This document shows, piece after piece, positions 41,593-46,654 of a stretch of 46,654 nucleotides of DNA. The stretch is taken from positions 1-46,654 of the forward strand of contig NZ_MUMI01000283.1 of NCBI RefSeq assembly GCF_002155975.1. Reading direction: 5' to 3'. Numbering within the stretch: the first letter of the stretch is position 1; the number at the start of each line of letters is the position of its first letter. Origin of the DNA: Amycolatopsis kentuckyensis (GTDB lineage: Bacteria > Actinomycetota > Actinomycetes > Mycobacteriales > Pseudonocardiaceae). The position numbers were made by a program, and so were the translations under genes. Under the pieces are notes generated by a model. The model saw only the letters and a program-made list of their open reading frames with translations. It did no database searches and was not told the origin of the DNA.

Positions 41593-42651
41593 TCAAGGGG
41601 AAACCGGTTCCCGGAGTTCGGCCGTGGCAAAGTCGGCGATGCCCTCCGCGAAGCCGACTTCCGCGGTGAAGCCGAGCAGCTCGCGGGCGCGGGCCGGGTC
41701 GGCCACCACGTGGCGGACGTCGGCCGGACGGGCGCCGCCGACGATCTTCGGTGCCGGGCCGTTGCAGGCGCGGGCCAGCTCCTCCGCCAGTTCGCCCACC
41801 GTGTGCGGGGTGCCAGAGCAGACGTTGACCGGCGTCAGGTCGCCTGGGCCAGCTGTCCTGAGGGCCAGGACGTTCGCCCTGGCCACGTCGTGGACGTGAA
41901 CGAAGTCGCGCTGCTGGCGGCCGTCCTCCAGGACCTCGGGGGCCTCGCCGCGGGCCAGCGCCGACCGGAAGAGGGACGCGACTCCCGCGTACGGCGTGTT
42001 CTGGGGCATTCGAGGGCCGTAGACGTTGTGGTAGCGCATGGCCCACACCGTGCCGCCCGTCTGGCGGGCCCACGCGCCCGCCAGGTGTTCCTGGGCCAGC
42101 TTCGTCGCCGCGTACGTGCTGCGGGGGTTCAACGGCGCGTCCTCGGGGACCAGTTGCCAGCTCAGCTCCGTTCCGCACGACGGGCAGCGCGGCTCGAACC
42201 GGCTCGCGTCCACATCGGACCGGCGGCGGGGCGAGGGTGCCACCACGCCGTGGTCTGGGCAGGCGTAGCGGCCTTCGCCGTAGACGACCATCGACGAGGC
42301 CAGGACCAGCTTCCGGACGCCGGCGGCGTGCATGCCGGCCAGGAGCACCGCCGTGCCGTAGTCGTTGTGCAGGGCGTACGACGGCGCGTCGGACGGGTCG
42401 ATGCCGTGGCCCACCACCGCCGCCTGGTGGCAGACCGCGTCGACGCCGTCCAGCAGCTCCGCGACGATCTCCGCGTCCGTGACGTCGCCGCGCAGGAACC
42501 GGTGCCTGCCCGTGTACGGCGGTGGGGTGCGGGAACCGTGGGCCGTGGGGAGGAGGTTGTCCAGCACCACGACCTCGTCGCCGTCTTCGGCCAGGAGGTC
42601 GGCGATGTGGGACCCGATGAACCCGGCTCCGCCGGTGACCAGTACGCGCAC
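41593..42651 (-). CDS. NAD-dependent sugar epimerase/dehydratase with zinc-ribbon insert
   Basis: 352 residues, extended SDR. TGGAGFIGSHIADLL (7-21), catalytic YAATKLAQ (YxxxK), SSMVVYGEG. Between them lies an insert of about 45 residues with CPDH...CPSC (about 124-165), which looks like a small zinc ribbon and is found in a subset of actinomycete epimerases. GalE/UDP-glucose 4-epimerase-like but substrate unproven. GTG 42651 is 7 nt after TAGCGT; GTG 42660 is an alternative. Convergent with the histidine kinase gene and part of the pepD-moaB insertion. Confidence 0.9.
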   Translation of the reverse strand: MRVLVTGGAGFIGSHIADLLAEDGDEVVVLDNLLPTAHGSRTPPPYTGRHRFLRGDVTDAEIVAELLDGVDAVCHQAAVVGHGIDPSDAPSYALHNDYGTAVLLAGMHAAGVRKLVLASSMVVYGEGRYACPDHGVVAPSPRRRSDVDASRFEPRCPSCGTELSWQLVPEDAPLNPRSTYAATKLAQEHLAGAWARQTGGTVWAMRYHNVYGPRMPQNTPYAGVASLFRSALARGEAPEVLEDGRQQRDFVHVHDVARANVLALRTAGPGDLTPVNVCSGTPHTVGELAEELARACNGPAPKIVGGARPADVRHVVADPARARELLGFTAEVGFAEGIADFATAELREPVSP

Positions 42652-42658
42652 ACCGGCC

Positions 42659-42664
42659 ACGCTA
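42659..42664 (-). promoter_or_regulatory. -10 box TAGCGT, leaderless start of epimerase
   Basis: TAGCGT on the minus strand, 7 nt before GTG 42651; decides the start between 42651 and 42660. Confidence 0.5.
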
Positions 42665-42704
42665 GGGGTCTTCGGCGGAGCCCGCCGACGCTCACCGCGG
42701 CACG

Positions 42705-42719
42705 TCACCGAATCGTCAG
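42705..42719. promoter_or_regulatory. TCAC-N7-TCAG site in epimerase/moaB gap
   Basis: TCACCGAATCGTCAG has the same 11-bp period and the same central CGAATC as the site at 38320, and reads CTGAC-n6-GTGAC on the other strand. Ties the epimerase and moaB to the regulator of the neighbouring cluster. Confidence 0.45.
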
Positions 42720-42761
42720 AACTCACCCGGAACCTCCCGGCGCCCGGCCGCCGAAACCGGC

Positions 42762-42767
42762 TACGGT
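42762..42767 (+). promoter_or_regulatory. -10 box TACGGT, leaderless start of moaB
   Basis: TACGGT, then 7 nt, then ATG 42775. Confidence 0.5.
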
Positions 42768-42774
42768 GGGCGCC

Positions 42775-43275
42775 ATGGAACGGAGTGCACAACGGCTGGG
42801 CCGGGCCCTCGTGGTCATCGTGGACGATCGCGTGGCGCACGGCGAGCACGAGGACACCACTGGCCCGCTGGTCACGGAGCTGCTCGAAGAAGCCGGCTTC
42901 ATCGTCGACGGTGTCGTGGTCGTGGAGGCCGAGACCGCGGGTATCCGCAACGCGCTCAACACCGCCGTGATCGGTGGCGCCGACCTGGTGATCACCGTCG
43001 GCGGCACCGGTGTGCTGCCGCGTGACCGGACCCCGGACGCCACCGCCGGTGTGCTCGACCGGCCGATCCCGGGCATCAGCGAGGCCATCCGCGCGTCCGG
43101 GCTGGCCGCCGGTGCGGTCGACGCCGGGATCTCGCGCGGGCTCGCCGGGGTTTCCGGCAGCACGCTCGTGGTCAACCTGGCCGGGTCGCGGTCCGCGGTG
43201 CGGGATGGGATGGCGACGTTGACCTCGCTCGTTCCGCACGTGATCGACGAGCTCTCGGGGCTCGAAGAGGTGTGA
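42775..43275 (+). CDS. moaB: MoaB/Mog-family molybdopterin biosynthesis protein
   Basis: 166 residues of the MoaB/Mog (MoCF) fold: VVIVDDRVAHGEHEDTTGP, ADLVITVGGTGVLPRDRTPDAT (about 63-84, molybdopterin-binding loop) and GVSGSTLVVNLAGSRSAV. Members adenylylate molybdopterin or assist Mo insertion. In mycobacteria moaB2 directly follows pepD; here about 8 kb intervenes, including a Moco oxidoreductase that could use its product. Leaderless ATG 42775. Confidence 0.92.
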   Translation: MERSAQRLGRALVVIVDDRVAHGEHEDTTGPLVTELLEEAGFIVDGVVVVEAETAGIRNALNTAVIGGADLVITVGGTGVLPRDRTPDATAGVLDRPIPGISEAIRASGLAAGAVDAGISRGLAGVSGSTLVVNLAGSRSAVRDGMATLTSLVPHVIDELSGLEEV

Positions 43276-43465
43276 TTGCCGGTTTCCGGATCGGTGGCGG
43301 GGTGATGGGATCTGCTGGCCGAAACCGGGGCTGACGGGCGTGATCGCGGCTGGGCTTCTCGTCGGGTAGTGCCGAGCGGGCGGCTCTCCGACGGCGCCGG
43401 GCTGGGCGGCGGCCGGGCTTTGCACTCTGGAGTTGTCAAACACCGCGTCGTGGGAGACTGGGTGG

Positions 43466-43636
43466 ATGGCGGGTGAACAGCGGAAGCCGCGGACCGGCGA
43501 GCAGCGCCGCCGGGTCGATGAGATCTTCGGGGACGTTCTGCCCGAGACGACCTCGGACGAGCGCGACCCCGAGCGGCGCACCGGCCTCCCGGATGACTGG
43601 TACCGGGAGAACCGGCCACCGCACCACGACCGCTGA
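43466..43636 (+). CDS. Small charged conserved protein, 56 residues
   Basis: MAGEQRKPRTGEQRRRVDEIFGDVLPE ... ending DDWYRENRPPHHDR. Very polar, probably disordered, no membrane segment. The WYRENRPPHH ending recurs in small actinomycete proteins I have seen near mscL. No known function. Its stop is 5 bp from the mscL stop, and a hairpin spans both ends. ATG 43466 chosen because the preceding codons in frame are not protein-like. Confidence 0.7.
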   Translation: MAGEQRKPRTGEQRRRVDEIFGDVLPETTSDERDPERRTGLPDDWYRENRPPHHDR

Positions 43637-43658
43637 CCTCGTCAGTCGCGGTCGGTGC
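43621..43658. terminator. Bidirectional hairpin spanning two convergent stops
   Basis: CGACCGC (43627-43633) pairs with GCGGTCG (43648-43654), extended by GCAC/GTGC after a 2-nt bulge. Covers the end of the small charged protein and of mscL. Confidence 0.5.
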
Positions 43659-44061
43659 CGCGCTGGTGGGTCTGCTGGGCGCGCAGCAGGTCGCGGATCT
43701 CGGTCAGCAGCTCCACGTCCGTCGGCTCCGAGGGACCCGGCTCCTGGCCGCGCTTGCGGCGCTCCTGCACCTTCTTGACCGGCATCACGATGACGAAGTA
43801 GACCACCGCCGCGACCAGCACGAAGTTGATCGCCGCGTTGATCACGCCGCCGAAGTCCAGGAACGTCGCCTTGTTGTTGTCGAAGATCTGGTATCCGAGG
43901 CCGTTGGCGGCGTCGGTGCCGCCGATCGTGCTGATCAGGGGTTTGATCAGGCCGTTGGTGAACGCCGTGACGATCGCCGTGAACGCCGAGCCGATGACCA
44001 CCGCCACGGCGAGGTCGACGACGTTTCCGCGCATCAGGAAGTCCTTGAAGCCTTTGAACAC
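43642..44061 (-). CDS. mscL: Large-conductance mechanosensitive channel
   Basis: About 139 residues. GFKDFLMRGNVVDLAVAVVIGSAFTAIV is the pore-lining first helix of MscL; INFVLVAAVVYFVIVMPVKKVQERRK is the second helix and C-terminal bundle start. GTG 44061 preferred: GAGGAG lies 6 nt upstream and gives MFKGFKDFLMRGN, the family's usual opening; GTG 44082 would add seven residues (MAREESK) and has no ribosome site. Opens on membrane tension to release osmolytes. Confidence 0.96.
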   Translation of the reverse strand: MFKGFKDFLMRGNVVDLAVAVVIGSAFTAIVTAFTNGLIKPLISTIGGTDAANGLGYQIFDNNKATFLDFGGVINAAINFVLVAAVVYFVIVMPVKKVQERRKRGQEPGPSEPTDVELLTEIRDLLRAQQTHQRGTDRD

Positions 44062-44123
44062 CTTGCTCTCCTCACGAGCCACGAACCGGAAGGGGACGCC
44101 CCGCCCGCGTCGGCGGGCGTGGG

Positions 44124-44741
44124 CTAGCGGAGAGTAACCGTTACCGGACGCTCCAGTGAAATCGCCGCCACTCTCGTCGCGGCTGCTTCCGGGAGCCGAA
44201 GCAGCACCAGCGGCCCCTTCGGCGTGGCCGGCTTCCCGCTCCCGACCGTCACGACCGTCGCCCCGGCGGTCAGTACGGAAGCGGGCGCTCCCTGCTCAGG
44301 CGCCGCGACGACGTCGACGCGTTGGCCGGGCTGGAGCAGTTCGGCGACCGCCTCGTCGGCCAGCCGGACCGGCACGGTCGCCGTGCCGGGGACGCCTGGG
44401 GCGGGGACCGTGGCCAGCCGGACGTCGGTCAGCGGCTCACCGGCCCGGACGGCGCCCGCCAGCAGGCGTCCGTCGACGGCCTCGAAGGTGCTCAACACGC
44501 CCATCGGGCGTGCTTCGCCGGGCAGGTCGGCCAGCCGGACGTCGGCAGCCGTCAGCGCCGCGCCGGAAGGGAGGTCGTGTGCCGCGAGGACGGTCGGTGC
44601 GCCTCGCGCGGAACCGGGGTGGACGAGCGACAGCCCGCCCAGGACGAGCAGGCCGACGGCGAGCCAGCGGCGGATGAGCCGGGTCCGCCGGCTCTGCAGC
44701 CGGATCGGATGAAGTGCGCGGAGCTTCGGCAGGACGTCCAC
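44124..44741 (-). CDS. SAF-domain membrane-anchored protein (CpaB/RcpC-like)
   Basis: 205 residues. One membrane helix about 24-41 (RWLAVGLLVLGGLSLV), then an SAF domain: PTVLAAHDLPSGAALTAADVRLADLP (about 49-74), and beta-strands with VPVRLADEAVAELLQPGQRVDVVA as in CpaB/RcpC of Flp pili. No pilus genes are nearby, and small SAF proteins at this place in the fmdB region are common in actinobacteria. Might be the Rv0990c-like partner of the fmdB gene. GTG 44741. Confidence 0.85.
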   Translation of the reverse strand: MDVLPKLRALHPIRLQSRRTRLIRRWLAVGLLVLGGLSLVHPGSARGAPTVLAAHDLPSGAALTAADVRLADLPGEARPMGVLSTFEAVDGRLLAGAVRAGEPLTDVRLATVPAPGVPGTATVPVRLADEAVAELLQPGQRVDVVAAPEQGAPASVLTAGATVVTVGSGKPATPKGPLVLLRLPEAAATRVAAISLERPVTVTLR

Positions 44742-44871
44742 GGGGCCCCCTCGGCCTGATCGGGTGCGGCGGTGTGCCGCACGAGATCGACGTTAGGGAA
44801 GCCGGACGGGCCGCCGGAAGGGCCACGTCCGGCGTCTGTGGACAACCGGGGTGTTGTGGATAACTCCGCGG

Positions 44872-45171
44872 TCAGGACGCCGCGGCGGCCGTCTTCGTCG
44901 TGGTCGAAGAGGAGGATGCCGAGCTCGTGTCGGACTTCGACTCCGTCTTGGTCTCGGTCTTCGCCGGGGCGGCCGCGGTGCTCGACTTGCTCGAGTCACG
45001 CGAGTCCGTGCGGTAGAACCCGCTCCCCTTGAAGACGACGCCGACCGAGCTGAAGACCTTGCGCAGCGCCCCGGAGCACTGCGGGCAGACGGTCAGGCTG
45101 GGGTCCGAGAACGACTGCACGGCTTCGAACCGGTGGTCGCATTCTTTGCAGGCGTACTGGTACGTAGGCAC
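44872..45171 (-). CDS. ruc: FmdB-family zinc-ribbon protein, Ruc-like chaperone
   Basis: 99 residues. N-terminal zinc ribbon PTYQYACKECDHRFE ... CPQCSGALRKVF with CxxC pairs (about 8-11 and 29-32), then a 40-residue Ser/Thr/Lys/Ala-rich disordered tail. This matches Rv0991c (Ruc), reported as a redox-regulated chaperone of M. tuberculosis, with the same neighbours (FTHF cyclo-ligase, galU). GTG 45171 with AAAGGAG 6 nt upstream is decisive; the ATG at 45192 would place the ribosome site inside the gene. A CIRCE element just upstream points to HrcA heat-shock control. Confidence 0.9.
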   Translation of the reverse strand: MPTYQYACKECDHRFEAVQSFSDPSLTVCPQCSGALRKVFSSVGVVFKGSGFYRTDSRDSSKSSTAAAPAKTETKTESKSDTSSASSSSTTTKTAAAAS

Positions 45172-45186
45172 TGACGGCTCCTTTGC

Positions 45187-45211
45187 TGGCACTCATCCGA
45201 CCAGAGTGCCA
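45187..45211. promoter_or_regulatory. CIRCE element (HrcA operator)
   Basis: TGGCACTC (45187-45194), 9-nt spacer, GAGTGCCA (45204-45211): the HrcA-binding inverted repeat (consensus TTAGCACTC-N9-GAGTGCTAA) with changes only at the outer ends. Lies 16-40 bp upstream of the FmdB start on the minus strand. Confidence 0.85.
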
Positions 45212-45257
45212 ACCCGATTGTGCTGGAAAACATTCCCCGAAAGCAATTCCAGGTTGC

Positions 45258-45848
45258 TCACACCGGCAGCTCGACCACGCCTCGACCCGGCGTCAAGGCC
45301 CCGGTCATGCGGATGTCGTGGGGCTCCCCGGGCAGCCGTTCGACCAGCTCCTCGTCCCGGACGACGGCCAGCAAGGCGGCGCCGGCCGCGGCGAAACCCA
45401 GCGTGCGGTCGTAGTGTCCGGCTCCGCGCCCGAGCCGGACACCCTGCCGATCCACGGCCAGCGCGGGCACCAGCACCAGCTCCGCCGCCCCCACGGCCTC
45501 GGTACCCAGGCGTTTCCCGCCCGGCTCGCGGATGCCGCGGAACCGGCTGGGCACCAGGTCGGCCTCGCCCGTGTACTCGGCCCAGTCGAGCGGCTCCGCC
45601 CGCGACCGGATGACCGGCAGCAGCACCCGCGCACCGCCGGCCACCAGCACGTCGACGAACGCCGTCGTGCCCGGCTCGGTGCCGAACGGCAGGTACGCGC
45701 ACACGGTGCCCGCTGTGACCTTCGACACCGCACTGACCAGCGCCGACGCCTCCCTGGCGTGCGATTCGGCTGCCTGCCCCGCCCGGGCCCGTGTCACCCG
45801 GTCACGCCACTCCGTCTTGCTCAGGTGCTCATTGCCCAGCGCGTGCAT
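45258..45848 (-). CDS. 5-formyltetrahydrofolate cyclo-ligase
   Basis: 196 residues. ATP-dependent conversion of 5-formyl- to 5,10-methenyl-tetrahydrofolate. Seen: SKTEWRDRVTRAR (substrate/ATP basic start), YLPFGTEPGT, LVPALAVDRQGVRLGRGAGHYDRTL (about 130-152, GRGGGYYDR-type motif, here GRGAGHYDR). ATG 45848, 6 nt after TAACGT, so probably leaderless; the -10 overlaps the galU -10 on the other strand. Equivalent to Rv0992c. Confidence 0.94.
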   Translation of the reverse strand: MHALGNEHLSKTEWRDRVTRARAGQAAESHAREASALVSAVSKVTAGTVCAYLPFGTEPGTTAFVDVLVAGGARVLLPVIRSRAEPLDWAEYTGEADLVPSRFRGIREPGGKRLGTEAVGAAELVLVPALAVDRQGVRLGRGAGHYDRTLGFAAAGAALLAVVRDEELVERLPGEPHDIRMTGALTPGRGVVELPV

Positions 45849-45854
45849 GACCTC

Positions 45855-45864
45855 ACGTTAGGCT
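45855..45864. promoter_or_regulatory. Overlapping divergent -10 boxes (galU / cyclo-ligase)
   Basis: ACGTTAGGCT: read on plus, TAGGCT (45859-45864) lies 8 nt before galU ATG 45873; read on minus, TAACGT (45860-45855) lies 6 nt before ATG 45848. Two bases are shared, so the two polymerases cannot bind at once. Confidence 0.6.
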
Positions 45865-45872
45865 CTGCGCCC

Positions 45873-46654
45873 ATGACGGGCGCCGCAACCACCCAGACGT
45901 TCAGAACCGCCATCGTGCCTGCCGCCGGCCTCGGGACACGGTTCCTCCCGGCGACGAAGGCCGTGCCCAAGGAGCTCCTGCCGGTGGTGGACACCCCCGG
46001 CATCGAGCTGGTCGCCGCGGAGGCCGCCGCCGCCGGCGCGGAACGCCTGGTCATCGTGACCTCGCCGGGCAAGGACGCCGTGGTCCGGTACTTCGAAAAG
46101 CAGCCCGAGCTCGAGCAGAACCTCGAGAGCAAGGGCAAGACCGAGCTGCTCGAGAAGGTGCGCCGGGGCTCGGACCTCCTCGCCGTCGAAACCGCCATCC
46201 AGGAGCAGGCCCTGGGCCTCGGCCACGCCGTCGCGCAGGCCGAGCCGAACCTGCGCCCGGACGACGAGGCCGTCGCCGTGCTGCTGCCCGACGACCTGGT
46301 GCTGCCCACCGGCGTGCTCGGGCGGATGAGCGCGGTCCGCGCCCAGTTCGGCGGCAGCGTGCTCTGCGCGTTCGACATCCCGAAGGCCGAGATCTCCCCG
46401 TACGGCGTCTTCGACGTCACCGACACCGATGACGACGACGTCAAGCGCGTGCACGGGATGGTGGAGAAGCCGAAGCCGGAGGACGCGCCGTCGACCTACG
46501 CCGCGGCCGGGCGGTACCTGCTCGACCGGGCGATCTTCGACGCACTCAAGCGGATCACCCCGGGCAGCGGCGGCGAGCTGCAGCTGACCGACGCGGTCGC
46601 GCTGCTGATCAGCGAAGGACACCCGGTGCACGTCGTCGTCCACCGCGGTGGACG
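45873..46654 (+). CDS. galU: UTP-glucose-1-phosphate uridylyltransferase, 5' part
   Basis: The window holds the first 260 codons of a gene whose usual length is about 300. IVPAAGLGTRFLPATKAVPKELLP (about 14-37) is the nucleotidyltransferase signature with catalytic Arg and Lys; LGLGHAVAQAEPNL, LLPDDLVLP (Asp of the metal site) and VHGMVEKPKPEDAPS are family landmarks. Makes UDP-glucose for cell-wall and storage sugars, and with galT completes galactose use. Runs off the right edge without a stop. Confidence 0.96.
   Translation, partial: MTGAATTQTFRTAIVPAAGLGTRFLPATKAVPKELLPVVDTPGIELVAAEAAAAGAERLVIVTSPGKDAVVRYFEKQPELEQNLESKGKTELLEKVRRGSDLLAVETAIQEQALGLGHAVAQAEPNLRPDDEAVAVLLPDDLVLPTGVLGRMSAVRAQFGGSVLCAFDIPKAEISPYGVFDVTDTDDDDVKRVHGMVEKPKPEDAPSTYAAAGRYLLDRAIFDALKRITPGSGGELQLTDAVALLISEGHPVHVVVHRGG

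Noticed and set aside
1..46654. CRISPR array, insertion sequence or rRNA genes
   Set aside because: No regularly spaced direct repeats with unique spacers, no transposase-like protein, no rRNA sequence recognised; the 21-bp array has no spacers.

Overview
The window is uniformly very GC-rich, actinomycete-type DNA, with GTG/ATG starts, stop-start overlaps and TANNNT -10 boxes placed right at start codons. The gene order mprA-mprB-pepD ... moaB-mscL ... fmdB/ruc-FTHF cyclo-ligase-galU matches the mycobacterial Rv0981-Rv0993 neighbourhood as I know it. Together with the secondary-metabolism-style regulators, this suggests a Pseudonocardiaceae chromosome (Amycolatopsis-like). That is an inference; no marker gene in the window proves it.

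Left part (1-8.6 kb): the tail of an MpaB-type oxygenase, a stand-alone LigD-type polymerase domain, then a compact locus. A divergent CDP-alcohol phosphotransferase faces a tightly coupled operon of MDR dehydrogenase, PTPS-like protein, GT4 glycosyltransferase, SAM methyltransferase, LPG-synthase-type membrane protein and GTP cyclohydrolase II-like enzyme, met by a convergent creatininase-family amidohydrolase. The PTPS-like protein lacks the zinc and catalytic residues (like SCO6650). The cyclohydrolase has Met in place of the active-site Tyr (like SCO6655, which stops at the formylated pyrimidine FAPy). The creatininase family includes FAPy deformylases. This is the best candidate for an undescribed pathway here. 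Next come an IMPase-family phosphatase, a Ser/Thr kinase, and a second GT4 that is a paralogue of the operon's GT4 but has lost its EX7E glutamates, Lys and Gly-Gly loop.

Middle (11.5-24.4 kb): accessory metabolism and regulation. A secreted GH92 mannosidase sits behind a perfect LacI-type palindrome, followed by a MocR regulator with an aldo/keto reductase, a LysR regulator with an MFS exporter, a 57-residue secreted peptide, an AfsR-like SARP-NB-ARC-TPR regulator, and a coupled vWA/uncharacterised pair.

24.4-27 kb: a conspicuously low-GC gene for a membrane NACHT NTPase (candidate anti-phage gene) next to tRNA-Arg(CCU).

Right part (27-46.6 kb): an orphan NarL-type regulator and a TRIC channel, then the mprA-galU block. 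It is interrupted by a membrane protein plus deoR-galT between mprB and pepD, and by about 8 kb (molybdopterin/cytochrome b oxidoreductase operon, membrane mannosyltransferase, a second two-component system, an epimerase) between pepD and moaB. Regulatory DNA is readable here: 11-bp-period CTCAGG repeats before mprA and pepD, GTnAC-n6-GTnAC-type sites at the second two-component cluster, a CIRCE element before the fmdB/ruc gene, and overlapping back-to-back promoters at galU.
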